DNA of 64,000 nucleotides from an uncultured Alphaproteobacteria bacterium (GCA_949878575.1 CATLAX010000002.1:191378-255377), one strand, 5' to 3'. Positions 8,641-17,440 are shown, numbered from the stretch's first letter. Translations and numbers: made by a program. The notes: generated by a model not told the origin, from the letters alone.

Positions 8641-9342
8641 TCTTTCATATCCGTCCCCGCCTAAAAATCTTTCCTTTTCAGCCCTGGCCTGGGTGTACAT
8701 TTCAATACCGTGTTCTTCTGTTATTGTATCCAAAAACTCCCGCTGGCGGTCCAGCGCATCGTCTTCGTCGGGCGCCAAATTAACACCATAGAGCTTGCTT
8801 ACAATTCCATTGCGATACGGGCCCTTCTTATTTTTAAAATCCGCAACATTGCGGCGCGCAATTATTTTGATGCATTCCCGCAATTTTGCCAGCATCGCAT
8901 AATTTTTGTTTGTGCCGATGTAAACCACGCCGTCTTTGGTGTCCAAGCGCGCATTCCACTGGCCGTTTGGCAGTGCGTTAAGAGTCATATATCCGATTAA
9001 ATTATGGCGTATGGCATACAGCACCCCGGCCGTGTCGCCATCAGAAACACAATAATGCGCCGACGAGCAAAAGGCGTATATATTATTGCGCCCGTTGAAC
9101 ACAAATGGCGAACTGTCACCGAAACGAACAGGATTACGCGACATTTCACGCCATAATGCATTGCATATCACATTGCCGTCAATATTCCCAACCCTAAGCA
9201 TTTTTGCATCCTGCATTTCATCGGTGTAATGCAACCAATAAGCACTGCTTAGTTCATGCGGCGTGAACGAGCCGATATACGGATAATGAACATTGTATGA
9301 AATTTGTTTCAATATGTACTTATTGTCATACAGTTCGGTCAT
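8638..9342 (-). CDS. Hypothetical protein
   Basis: This is a 234-residue soluble protein with no signal peptide or membrane segment that I can see. The N-terminal part is aromatic-rich, and the C-terminal 70 residues are charged and probably helical. I recognise no family. The ATG at 9342 is preferred over 9372 because AAAGGGGC lies just upstream of it. The gene stands alone between two terminator-like sequences. Confidence 0.55.
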   Translation of the reverse strand: MTELYDNKYILKQISYNVHYPYIGSFTPHELSSAYWLHYTDEMQDAKMLRVGNIDGNVICNALWREMSRNPVRFGDSSPFVFNGRNNIYAFCSSAHYCVSDGDTAGVLYAIRHNLIGYMTLNALPNGQWNARLDTKDGVVYIGTNKNYAMLAKLRECIKIIARRNVADFKNKKGPYRNGIVSKLYGVNLAPDEDDALDRQREFLDTITEEHGIEMYTQARAEKERFLGGDGYER

Positions 9343-9393
9343 GGCGGCCCCTTTAAAAAAATAGTACAACAATTTTTATTTTTGTCAATATTT

Positions 9394-9416
9394 ATATCCC
9401 GGGACAAACGCCCCGG
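9394..9416 (-). terminator. Possible terminator of the acyl-CoA ligase gene
   Basis: The stem TCCCGGG/CCCGGGA is strong but followed by only a broken T-run on the minus strand. Confidence 0.4.
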
Positions 9417-9432
9417 GACATAACGCGACCTC

Positions 9433-11019
9433 TTAGTCTTCGCCGCGGGTGAACAGCCCCGCATCCAGCATTTCCTTTACCGCAAAATGCTTTATTTTCT
9501 TTGCAGATGTCTGGGGCAACTCATCTTCCGTAATGGCAAAGTGTTTTACCCATTTATACGGCGCTATCTTTAAATTTGACGCCTTTAACAACGTCGCCAC
9601 CCGAGCGGACGAAGTGCCCGGCTTTACCTGAAACACGGCATACGGAACGATTTTACCACGAATTGTGTATTCAAACACGGCCGCGGCCAAAATTTCCTCG
9701 TTCTGAAGATATAAATCTTCCAGCTCATCTGGGTAAACATTTTTACCACTGTCCAGAACAATTACCTGTTTCTGCCGCCCTTTTACAATCAGACTCCCTT
9801 TTTTATCCAGCTTGCCCAAATCACCGGTTTTAAACCATCCGTCTTCAAATGCGGCGGCGTTGGCCTCATCATTGTCAATATAGCCGGGCATAACCATGTT
9901 TCCGCGCAGCCATATTTCACCGACACCGTCCTTGTCCGGATTATGAATCTGCAGTTCATTGCCCGGCAACGGCCCCGCATAATACATCTTGCCGTTTGGC
10001 AGACGGAATGCAAAGTTAAAATTCCCCGGCCCCGTGCATTCGGTTAAACCGTAACAATCGCCAACAACAAAGCCCAGACGTTCAAAAAAGCGGCGAATCG
10101 TAGGCTTTAATGTTGCGCCAGCAGACACCAAAACCTTTGTATTGCCGCCGAATATGTCGTGTATGGGACGCGTCACCTTGTCCACAACACGGCGCAGTCC
10201 GACCGCGCGCAGGGGCCGCTGCATAGCAACAACAATACGCATCATGGTATATGCATGCTTTTCCTTTGCTGTATCAACTATCTTTTTGTAAAAACTTTCC
10301 CATACGCGTGGAACGGCCGGTATAACCTCCGGATGATATTTTTTAAAATCCGCTATAAACTCACGCGGGTTCAAAACAGGCTGCAGTAACAGTTTTCCCC
10401 GCAGAACCAACGGCGCGACAATATTTATCACAACACCGTAAATATGATACAGCGGCAAAAATCCGTAAAACGTGTATCCGGGATGTATAACAGGCTTGTA
10501 AAACAGCGCCCCATCCGCCAACGACAGGATGTTATTGTGCGTCAACCCAACAACCTTTGGATTGCCGGTTGAACCGGACGTAAACGACAGCATCGCCAAA
10601 TCATCACGCCCCACATCGGCCGCGGTAAAATCGCGTTCATCCGTATCATCGGGCGTTTCAATATCAAACATTTCCGGCCCGCCGTCCACAAAGTGCGATT
10701 TCTGCGCCAGCGCCAGACGACATCCGGTGCGGCGCATCATGTTTAAATGTTCCGCCGCCGACAAGCCGGTATCCAGCATCAGCACACGCGCCCCCTGGGA
10801 TGTGATGGCAAAATAAGATTTGATGAATTCTGGCGTATTACCGGACAGAATCGCCACAGTATCGCCCTTTTTTACACCAAACCGCTTTGCCAACAGCACC
10901 GCACGCTGTTTTACTTTTTTTAATAAATCCGCATAGGTTTCATTTTGTCTGACAAAGAAAATACGGTCTTTGTTCTGATTACAAACCTGCTGCAGCATTT
11001 CATATATGTTTTTAACCAT
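9433..11019 (-). CDS. Long-chain acyl-CoA/ACP ligase (AMP-forming)
   Basis: This 528-residue member of the adenylate-forming (ANL) superfamily activates a carboxylate with ATP, most likely a fatty acid, to an acyl-adenylate and then a thioester. Visible motifs are the P-loop TSGSTGNPKVVGL (about residue 150), YGLTECTGPGN, and the A8 hinge WFKTGDLG, followed by a C-terminal lid domain with a lysine in a K-x-S-A-K-like context. The substrate cannot be fixed from sequence. The gene diverges from the RNR operon across a 450-bp region with a long palindrome. Confidence 0.82.
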   Translation of the reverse strand: MVKNIYEMLQQVCNQNKDRIFFVRQNETYADLLKKVKQRAVLLAKRFGVKKGDTVAILSGNTPEFIKSYFAITSQGARVLMLDTGLSAAEHLNMMRRTGCRLALAQKSHFVDGGPEMFDIETPDDTDERDFTAADVGRDDLAMLSFTSGSTGNPKVVGLTHNNILSLADGALFYKPVIHPGYTFYGFLPLYHIYGVVINIVAPLVLRGKLLLQPVLNPREFIADFKKYHPEVIPAVPRVWESFYKKIVDTAKEKHAYTMMRIVVAMQRPLRAVGLRRVVDKVTRPIHDIFGGNTKVLVSAGATLKPTIRRFFERLGFVVGDCYGLTECTGPGNFNFAFRLPNGKMYYAGPLPGNELQIHNPDKDGVGEIWLRGNMVMPGYIDNDEANAAAFEDGWFKTGDLGKLDKKGSLIVKGRQKQVIVLDSGKNVYPDELEDLYLQNEEILAAAVFEYTIRGKIVPYAVFQVKPGTSSARVATLLKASNLKIAPYKWVKHFAITEDELPQTSAKKIKHFAVKEMLDAGLFTRGED

Positions 11020-11144
11020 AAATTATGCTCTTGGTATGTTATTAATAAAATATCTGGATAACCATTACCCAGACATTGTTATTATTACTCGTAACATTGG
11101 GAAAAACAACCTATAAATTTAATCATCATATACTAAAAAATCCG

Positions 11145-11174
11145 ATATGTTGACAAAGCAAATTGTCAACATAT
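11145..11174. promoter_or_regulatory. Perfect 12-bp inverted repeat, probable operator
   Basis: The arms ATATGTTGACAA and TTGTCAACATAT match without a mismatch around a 6-bp centre. Each arm contains a TTGACA-like -35 sequence, so a protein bound here could repress promoters in either direction. Confidence 0.5.
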
Positions 11175-11393
11175 ATGTTCTGATTCGTATTTTTATATCT
11201 ATATTTTGTGTTTTTTATCAAAAACCGAATCTGTTCCCACGATAAATTTATAGTTTTCTTGACACAAAAATCCCTTTGGTATGCGATATTATAACAAGCC
11301 AATCTGCTGTAATCGGCAGAAGAGCCGCCTTTTTAAAAGTAAAGAAAAAAATACAAAAAAAATTCCTTTTTATATATTGCGCCACTTTATCAA

Positions 11394-11442
11394 TATCTAT
11401 ATATTGTTAGTAAATTAAAACAACAACCACTACATATTGTAT
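11394..11442 (+). promoter_or_regulatory. Putative NrdR boxes upstream of nrdD
   Basis: Two sites with cores CTATATATTG (11397-11406) and CTACATATTG (11430-11439) lie 33 bp apart, about three helical turns. They resemble the tandem NrdR boxes that repress RNR operons when dATP is high. A third, weaker core TTATATATTG is at 11370. The AT-rich setting makes chance matches possible. Confidence 0.4.
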
Positions 11443-11469
11443 TTTTTGACAAAAACAGGGGTTTAATAG

Positions 11470-13503
11470 ATGTCAGGCGTAGAGACAAAAATTCAAGTCA
11501 TTCCAACGTTAACCACGAAACTGGTCGCCGTGCAAAAGCGCAGCGGTGAAACAGTTCCGTTTGACGCCAGAAAAATTTTTGAGGCAATAAAAAAGGCTGT
11601 CGCCACGACAGAGGAAATAGAAGAACCGGCAATCGTGACTATTACCCAAAACGCACTGAACATACTGGACGGCAGTTATATTGATAAAACCCCGACGGTA
11701 GAGGCGATTCAAGACATTGTTGTACGCTCTTTGATGGATGCCCGCGCCTATAAAACAGCGCAGGCATATATCATTTACCGCCAAAAGCGCAGCGAGATAC
11801 GTGATTCGTCCGTTGACGCGGTAGAGGTTATAGAGGGATATGTCAGCGCGGCCGACTGGCGCATCAAAGAGAATGCCAACATCGGTTATTCCATAGGCGG
11901 GCTTATCCTGCGCACATCCGAACGCGTTACCGCCGAATACTGGTTAAACCTGTATCCGCGCGCCGTGGCAGAGGCACACAAGACCGCCGCGATTCATATT
12001 CACGACCTGGGCTGGTTAACGGGCTATTGCGCGGGATGGTCTTTGCGCGAACTGTTATATGAAGGGTTTAACGGCGTTCCCGGCTATCTGCAGTGCGAGC
12101 CGGCCAAACACATGGCAACTGCAATTTCACACATGGTTAATTTCCTGGGAACGTTGCAGAATGAATTTGCAGGCGCACAGGCATTCTCGTCAGTGGACAC
12201 ATATCTGGCACCGTATGCCAGATATGACAACATGTCGTATGCGGAAATAAAAAATGCAATGCAGACCCTGGTATTCAACTGCGCCGTGCCGTGCCGCTGG
12301 GGGACACAGACACCGTTTATCAATTTCACGTTTGACTGGACATGCCCCAAAGACCTGCGGGACCAGCATCCGTTTATCGGCAAAAAGATGGTTGATTTCA
12401 CATACGGCGACCTGCAGACGGAAATGGACATGATAAACAAGGCGTTTATAGAGGTCATGACAGAAGGCGACGCCATGGGCCGGCCGTTTACATTTCCCAT
12501 TCCGACATACAACATCACGCCGGATTTCCCATGGGAACACCCGAATGTAAAGCCGCTGTTTGAGCTGGCCGCAAAATACGGTATTCCGAATTTCCAGAAT
12601 TTCTTAAATTCCGATTTAAATCCGACGGACGTGCGTTCAATGTGCTGTCGGTTGCGTCTGGATGTGCGCGAACTGCTAAAACGCGGCGGGGGGCTGTTCG
12701 GTTCTGCGGAAAAGACAGGCTCAATCGGCGTGGTTACAATTAATCTGGCCCGTCTGGGCTACACCCACAAGGGCGACCGCGAAGGCCTGTTCCGCGAATT
12801 AAAACGCCTGTTGGATTTGGGACGCGACTGTCTGGAAATAAAACGCACAATAATCAGCAAGAACATGGAACGCGGTCTGTATCCGTTTACAAAACGCTAT
12901 CTGGGCAACTGGAACCACCATTTTTCAACAATCGGTGTAAACGGTGCGAATGAAATGGTTTTGAACTTTACAAACGGTGCTGAAAACATTGCGACGGTAT
13001 TTGGAAAAAAACTTGTTCTGGATGTGATGGATTTCATCCGCGAAAACCTGGCAAATTACCAGGAACAAACAGGGAATCTGTATAATCTGGAGGCGACACC
13101 GGCCGAGGGATGCTCTTACCGGTTTGCAAAAACAGACGTCAAAAATTTCCCGGACATCATCACCGCCGGCACCAAGGACGCGCCGTACTACACAAATTCC
13201 ACACAGTTGCCGGTAAACTTTACAGATGATCCGTTTGTCGCACTGGAACACCAGGAAGAATTACAGCGCAAATATACAGGCGGCACAATGCTGCACCTGT
13301 ATATGGGTGAACCTGTATCCAGCGGCGACGCCGCACAAAAGATAGTGCGCACGATATTTGAAAACTATCGGATTCCGTATATGACGCTGACCCCGACGTT
13401 TTCAATATGTCCAAAGCACGGATATTTGGCGGGGAATTACGAGTTTTGCCCGAAATGCGATGCGGAAATCGCCGCCGCGGCCCGTGCATCAAACGACCAA
13501 TAA
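11470..13503 (+). CDS. nrdD: Anaerobic ribonucleotide reductase NrdD, lacking the glycyl-radical motif
   Basis: This 677-residue class III ribonucleoside-triphosphate reductase makes dNTPs without oxygen. It has an N-terminal ATP-cone (KRSGETVPFDARKIF, about residues 18-32), active-site cysteine regions (NCAVPCRWGTQTPF, SMCCRLRLD), the core SAEKTGSIGVVTINLARLGY, and a C-terminal zinc site with CPKH and CPKC. It stops 14 residues after CPKC and lacks the usual RVxGYLRPV glycyl-radical sequence. That sequence is found in the separate ORF 35 bases downstream. This arrangement may match the Bdellovibrio-type NrdD lineage, which I cannot check here. Confidence 0.93.
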   Translation: MSGVETKIQVIPTLTTKLVAVQKRSGETVPFDARKIFEAIKKAVATTEEIEEPAIVTITQNALNILDGSYIDKTPTVEAIQDIVVRSLMDARAYKTAQAYIIYRQKRSEIRDSSVDAVEVIEGYVSAADWRIKENANIGYSIGGLILRTSERVTAEYWLNLYPRAVAEAHKTAAIHIHDLGWLTGYCAGWSLRELLYEGFNGVPGYLQCEPAKHMATAISHMVNFLGTLQNEFAGAQAFSSVDTYLAPYARYDNMSYAEIKNAMQTLVFNCAVPCRWGTQTPFINFTFDWTCPKDLRDQHPFIGKKMVDFTYGDLQTEMDMINKAFIEVMTEGDAMGRPFTFPIPTYNITPDFPWEHPNVKPLFELAAKYGIPNFQNFLNSDLNPTDVRSMCCRLRLDVRELLKRGGGLFGSAEKTGSIGVVTINLARLGYTHKGDREGLFRELKRLLDLGRDCLEIKRTIISKNMERGLYPFTKRYLGNWNHHFSTIGVNGANEMVLNFTNGAENIATVFGKKLVLDVMDFIRENLANYQEQTGNLYNLEATPAEGCSYRFAKTDVKNFPDIITAGTKDAPYYTNSTQLPVNFTDDPFVALEHQEELQRKYTGGTMLHLYMGEPVSSGDAAQKIVRTIFENYRIPYMTLTPTFSICPKHGYLAGNYEFCPKCDAEIAAAARASNDQ

Positions 13504-13521
13504 ACAAAAAACAACACAACG

Positions 13522-13530
13522 AAAGGGAGG
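13522..13530 (+). promoter_or_regulatory. Strong ribosome-binding site of the small glycyl-radical ORF
   Basis: AAAGGGAGG lies eight bases before the ATG at 13539, showing that this ORF starts independently rather than being reached by frameshifting from nrdD. Confidence 0.8.
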
Positions 13531-13538
13531 AAAGCATC

Positions 13539-13727
13539 ATGGCAGAAACAGCAACATTACAAAGAACCCCGTGCGAACGTTTTTCACGCTCTATGGGATT
13601 TATCAGACCTGTTTCTAATTTTAATATCGGAAAGTATTCCGAGTTTTGCGAGAGAAAGACATTCAAGGAATGCAACTGCCTGACAACAGGCCAGCGCCAC
13701 AGTGACTTGATGAAAAAGGCCGCATAA
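13539..13727 (+). CDS. Stand-alone glycyl-radical subunit of anaerobic RNR
   Basis: This 62-residue protein contains CERFSRSMGFIRPV followed by NIGKYSEFCERKTF. In ordinary NrdD the same pattern (SRVVGYLRPV, GK-x-x-EF-x-x-RKTF) forms the C-terminal loop whose Gly becomes the radical. The radical glycine would be the Gly in SMGFI. The upstream nrdD ends just before this segment, so the two chains together should make one active enzyme, comparable to the way GrcA (YfiD) supplies a radical domain to pyruvate formate-lyase. It has its own strong ribosome-binding site and lies between nrdD and nrdG in one operon. Confidence 0.85.
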   Translation: MAETATLQRTPCERFSRSMGFIRPVSNFNIGKYSEFCERKTFKECNCLTTGQRHSDLMKKAA

Positions 13728-13731
13728 CGCC

Positions 13732-14433
13732 ATGCGGGAAATTCAAATAGGCGGTTTGGTGCCATTTACCACGATAGATTATCCGGGTAAACTGGCGGCG
13801 GTGGTGTTTCTGCGCGGATGTCCGCTGCGATGTGCATACTGTTCAAACCGCCATTTGCTGGATGTTGGCGATGGCGAATATGATCCGGAAAAAGTGTTCG
13901 CCATGCTGCAAAGCCGCGTCGGCAAACTGGAGGCAGTGGTTTTTTCCGGCGGCGAGGCGTTAATGCAAGGTGACGCCGCAGTGGAATACATACGGCGCGT
14001 GCGAAACCTGGGCTTTGCCATCGGACTGCACACAAACGGCTTTTATCCGGAAATGTTGCAACGTGCTGCCCACTTGATAGACTGGATAGGTCTTGATTTT
14101 AAAACGACACGCACCAATTACAAACAATTAACCGGCAACGACATTGCATACGAACGCATGATGCAATCGTTGGACGTATGGCGCGAAACCGCCCGCGACA
14201 TGGAGGTTCGTATAACATGCGACCCGCGCTTTGTCGGCAAGGCGGAATTATGCGAAATCGCAGACATATTGGCGGCGCGAGGCGTAACAAAAATTGCCGT
14301 TCAAAAATACATTCCGCATTTTGAAGATGAAAAAGAATTAACAACGGCGGATATGCGCGAAGAAATTTTTAACGACGCGGCCCTGCGTCAAAAAATAGAG
14401 GCAATGTTTCCATCAGTCATCTGGCGGGAATAA
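13732..14433 (+). CDS. nrdG: Anaerobic RNR activase NrdG (radical SAM)
   Basis: This 233-residue radical SAM enzyme carries CPLRCAYCSN, the CxxxCxxC [4Fe-4S] motif, about residues 30-39, and a glycine-rich VVFSGGEALM SAM-binding segment. It cleaves S-adenosylmethionine and installs the glycyl radical on the RNR, here presumably on the separate 62-residue subunit. It starts four bases after that ORF ends, so all three genes are co-transcribed. Confidence 0.92.
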   Translation: MREIQIGGLVPFTTIDYPGKLAAVVFLRGCPLRCAYCSNRHLLDVGDGEYDPEKVFAMLQSRVGKLEAVVFSGGEALMQGDAAVEYIRRVRNLGFAIGLHTNGFYPEMLQRAAHLIDWIGLDFKTTRTNYKQLTGNDIAYERMMQSLDVWRETARDMEVRITCDPRFVGKAELCEIADILAARGVTKIAVQKYIPHFEDEKELTTADMREEIFNDAALRQKIEAMFPSVIWRE

Positions 14434-14457
14434 AAAACGCGGTTTCCCGCGTTTTTT
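14432..14457. terminator. Terminator of the RNR operon
   Basis: The 11-bp stem AAAAAACGCGG/CCGCGTTTTTT has a four-base loop. It also serves the convergent HTH gene. Confidence 0.88.
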
Positions 14458-14466
14458 GACCACACA

Positions 14467-14712
14467 TTACTTTTCATTTTCTTTTGGCATTGGACAAAAC
14501 CTTGCAAAATCTATCATATATGCATTGTTTGAATCCAAAACCTTTGCCAGGCTTTGCATGGACGGCCATCGCGGTTTGCCGTCACGCGTCCAGCGCTTGC
14601 TGCGGTTTAGCGTGGTTGAATCCAAACCGCTGCGACGCGCCATGCATGAACAGGTCATATTACGGCTGCTGGCAAAGCTGTCTATTGCGTTCCACATTTC
14701 AGTATGCGTCAT
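14467..14712 (-). CDS. Solo HTH protein related to S24-type repressors
   Basis: This 81-residue protein is essentially one helix-turn-helix domain. Residues 5-60 (MWNAIDSFA, MARRSGLDSTTLNRSKR, PRWPSMQSLAKVL) match the N-terminal DNA-binding domain of alphaproteobacterial XRE/S24 (LexA-like) regulators as I recall them. The S24 peptidase half is absent, so it is either a naturally short DNA-binding protein or a degraded regulator. Transcription runs toward the RNR operon terminator. Its targets are unknown. Confidence 0.65.
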   Translation of the reverse strand: MTHTEMWNAIDSFASSRNMTCSCMARRSGLDSTTLNRSKRWTRDGKPRWPSMQSLAKVLDSNNAYMIDFARFCPMPKENEK

Positions 14713-14824
14713 TTTCTCTCTCCTTTAAAATCCATTAAATATTAAGAATACAAGGATTCATTTCTTATTGTGATTGAAACAAAGATAAAATTCAACTAAA
14801 TTTTTAACGGAATTTTTCCTATAA

Positions 14825-14854
14825 AAAAAATCCCCCATTCCGGGGGATTTTTTT
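14825..14854. terminator. Bidirectional terminator
   Basis: The stem AAATCCCCC/GGGGGATTT has A and T runs. It lies between the HTH gene and the 3' end of glyS. Confidence 0.85.
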
Positions 14855-14952
14855 ACATGAAACCAGCAGAAATATTTCCGACAGTTCCGCCGCCAAACAA
14901 CGGTGCAGATTACCCATTCGTTTGCATGCGCCGCCACACATGACGGATTGTT

Positions 14953-16314
14953 TTAACCGTTTATTATTTCCAAAACAGCCGCCGGAACATCCGCGATATT
15001 GACGCGCCGCTGTTCCATGGTATCGCGCATACGCAGCGTCACCATGTTATCTTCCAACGTCTGATGGTCAACGGTAATACACACCGGCGTGCCGATTTCA
15101 TCGTGACGGCGATAATTCTTGCCTATGTTTCCGGAATTTTCCAGCTCTATACGGCCGATCGCCAGGGCGCGCAGTTTGTTTTCAAGCGCGTTCGCCACAT
15201 CCAACAGTTCCGGAACATTGCGTGCCAACGGGATAACCGCCGCCTTTACCGGTGCCAATTTCGGACGCAGTTTCAACACCAGCCGCGATTTGCCATCCGG
15301 CAGTGTTTCTTCCGTATATGCGTTATGCATCACGGCCAGCATGGCACGGTTTACCCCCATCGCCGTTTCTATTACAAACGGTATAAATGTTTCACCCGTC
15401 TGGGGGTCGCTGTACGACAGTTTTACCGTACTGTCCTTGTTTTCCATTACATTGGCCTTGATGTCAAATTCTTTTTGACCCTTTGTATGCGACCCCAGGT
15501 CAAAATCCTGGCGGTTGTGTATGCCTTCAACCTCATCAAAACCATCGGGGAATTCGTATTCTATATCACATGCGGCCTTGGCATAGTGCGCCAACTTTTC
15601 ATGCGGCAAAAAGCGTAATTTGTCAGCCGGAATACCCAACACATCCGTCCACCACGCCATGCGGGCGGCCTTCCACATTTCAAAATACCGTTCGTCGTCC
15701 GCGGGATTTACAAAATACTGCATTTCCGCCTGTTCAAATTCACGCATGCGAAAAACAAATCCGCGCGGTGAAATTTCATTACGGAACGCCTTGCCTATCT
15801 GGGCGATGCCAAACGGCAGCTTGTGCGGGCGCGCATCCAAAACATTTTTAAAATTAACATATGTTGTAGTCGCCGTTTCCGGGCGCAGGTACGCATTAAT
15901 CGCCCCATCCGCCGTCGCACCGATGGACAGGCCCATCATCAGCTGATACGCACGCGGCGCGGTTATATCCGCAGAGCCGCAATTATCACACTTCGTCGGG
16001 TCTGCCATTTTATCCTGGCGCATGCGGGCGCCGCATTTTTTACATTCAACCAGCGGGTCGGAAAATCCGCCCTCGTGTCCGGAATATTTCCACATCAGAC
16101 GATTACTGATTTGGGCCGCATCCAGACCCTCTATATCATTGCGCGAATAAATCATTGCGTTCCACCAGGCATTGCGGATATTGCGCATCAGTTCAACGCC
16201 ATACGGACCATAATCATATGCCCCGCCAAGCCCCCCGTATATTTCAGAACCGGTAAATATAAACCCGCGCCGCTTGCACAGTGCGACAATGTCATTTATT
16301 GTTTTTGCTGGCAT
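14953..16314 (-). CDS. glyS: Glycyl-tRNA synthetase, single-chain class II type
   Basis: This 453-residue enzyme charges tRNA-Gly. It is the homodimeric type used by eukaryotes, archaea and some bacteria (IFTGSEIYGGLGGAYDYGP start, zinc pair CKKCGARM and CDNCGSA, RPETA motif, FRNEISPRGFVFRMREFEQAE motif 2). Most Alphaproteobacteria have the two-subunit GlyQ/GlyS enzyme, so this gene suggests replacement by transfer in the lineage. Confidence 0.92.
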   Translation of the reverse strand: MPAKTINDIVALCKRRGFIFTGSEIYGGLGGAYDYGPYGVELMRNIRNAWWNAMIYSRNDIEGLDAAQISNRLMWKYSGHEGGFSDPLVECKKCGARMRQDKMADPTKCDNCGSADITAPRAYQLMMGLSIGATADGAINAYLRPETATTTYVNFKNVLDARPHKLPFGIAQIGKAFRNEISPRGFVFRMREFEQAEMQYFVNPADDERYFEMWKAARMAWWTDVLGIPADKLRFLPHEKLAHYAKAACDIEYEFPDGFDEVEGIHNRQDFDLGSHTKGQKEFDIKANVMENKDSTVKLSYSDPQTGETFIPFVIETAMGVNRAMLAVMHNAYTEETLPDGKSRLVLKLRPKLAPVKAAVIPLARNVPELLDVANALENKLRALAIGRIELENSGNIGKNYRRHDEIGTPVCITVDHQTLEDNMVTLRMRDTMEQRRVNIADVPAAVLEIING

Positions 16315-16447
16315 TTCAAACCCCTAAATTTTACAGGCTTTATATTATACCCTTTATGATAATTTGCAATAATAATTCTGCGGGCGCACTTGACAAAATA
16401 AACGTCCTCATCTAAATTGTTACAAAAACATATAACGGCGAATAAAG

Positions 16448-16849
16448 ATGACAGAACAAAAAAACATTTATATCAACACATGGGATATTGCCCATAGCAA
16501 GAAAAATCTGGCGCTTTTTATATTAATGGACCTGATTTTAAACAAGAAAAAAGAACAAGCCCAACTGTCAAACCACCCGCAACAATTTGAAAAAATAGAT
16601 TCACTGCAGCAAACATTGCGCTTTATCAGACGGCAAAGCGGACGTATAAACGCGGCCATACTTGCAGAGCTAATGACAATGCTGGGGATGCTTATTTTAA
16701 ACCTGACAAACCAGGAAATGTATCATCAGCTGGCCCTGTACGTGTATCCGGCCATGATGGCAACAGTCGCAGGCATCGGAATCGGCAAAGACAAGATACA
16801 GAAGCAACAACAATGGTTTTTACAAGAATACAAAAGCCTAAAAATGTAA
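16448..16849 (+). CDS. Small membrane protein of unknown function
   Basis: This 133-residue protein has a basic, Gln/Lys-rich first half (residues 35-60) and two hydrophobic segments near residues 72-88 and 95-117, probably a membrane hairpin. No family is recognised. It stands alone, followed by a strong terminator. Confidence 0.5.
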   Translation: MTEQKNIYINTWDIAHSKKNLALFILMDLILNKKKEQAQLSNHPQQFEKIDSLQQTLRFIRRQSGRINAAILAELMTMLGMLILNLTNQEMYHQLALYVYPAMMATVAGIGIGKDKIQKQQQWFLQEYKSLKM

Positions 16850-16858
16850 ACACAGGAT

Positions 16859-16886
16859 AAAAAAACCGCCATTGGGCGGTTTTTTA
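16859..16886. terminator. Bidirectional terminator
   Basis: The stem AACCGCC/GGCGGTT with a four-base loop and T-run lies between convergent genes. Confidence 0.85.
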
Positions 16887-16894
16887 TCGTTCTA

Positions 16895-17440
16895 TTATCG
16901 TGCGCGCTTTTGTGTACGCGATTTGGATTTTGTTGTATGGCGCGCGGCGGTGCGACGGTTCCCGGCGGGGGCGTCGTCTTCGGAATCGTATTCGGCCTCA
17001 ATGTCCATGTATTCACCGGCCTTGCCACTGATTGCGTTTATTATATTGCCAAAAGATTTTTTTATATCAGGGTTTTTATCGGAGTATTTTTTTATACCCG
17101 CCATTAACGCAACCATTATGTATTTTTCTATATCCTGGCTGGAAACGGATTCCTTTAACGTTTTTTTAATGGATGCGGCGACGTCACCGACCGCTTCCTG
17201 GGCGCGGTACAAGAAAGAATGACGACGGCGCACGGCGTGTATTATATGCATAATCCACATTACAATCAGCGCGGCCACAGCCGGCACGGCCAGCAGCGCA
17301 ATAAAGTATTTGAACACGCTGTCGTTGCAAAATGCGGGGCCGAACATGGCGTTGCACGTCATCGGACAATGCAGCAGCAATACCGCCGCAATTTCATATA
17401 AAACAAAAACCGTAGCACATATTTTCATTTTCAGCATCAT
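16895..17440 (-). CDS. Membrane protein with basic C-terminal tail
   Basis: In this 181-residue protein two membrane helices lie at about residues 7-24 and 42-66, separated by a short Cys-containing loop (CPMTCNAMFGPAFC) that would face the periplasm. A cytoplasmic helical region (80-130) follows, and the final 25 residues are strongly basic (KSKSRTQKRAR) and could bind nucleic acid. AAGGAG lies six bases before the ATG. No family is recognised. Confidence 0.55.
   Translation of the reverse strand: MMLKMKICATVFVLYEIAAVLLLHCPMTCNAMFGPAFCNDSVFKYFIALLAVPAVAALIVMWIMHIIHAVRRRHSFLYRAQEAVGDVAASIKKTLKESVSSQDIEKYIMVALMAGIKKYSDKNPDIKKSFGNIINAISGKAGEYMDIEAEYDSEDDAPAGNRRTAARHTTKSKSRTQKRAR

Larger units (their letters stand above)
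11020..11469. other. AT-rich divergent regulatory region
   Basis: These 450 bp lie between the acyl-CoA ligase and nrdD genes. They contain a perfect 12-bp inverted repeat (11145-11174), an 11-bp sequence CTATAAATTTA at 11110 repeated in inverse orientation at 11243-11253, a TTGACA box at 11259 with weak -10 candidates near 11285, a hairpin CTGCTG/CGGCAG near 11303-11318, and two NrdR-box-like sites close to the nrdD start. No ORF is supported. Confidence 0.6.

Noticed and set aside
11290..11345. A cobalamin-type riboswitch or other known switch before nrdD
   Set aside because: Only one short hairpin with a GU pair is seen. No conserved switch core is present, and class III RNR does not need cobalamin.
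13407..13727. NrdD read through a frameshift into the glycyl-radical frame
   Set aside because: The nrdD frame ends with its own stop. The second frame upstream of 13539 encodes no NrdD-like sequence, and a strong ribosome-binding site precedes 13539, so two ORFs are the better reading.
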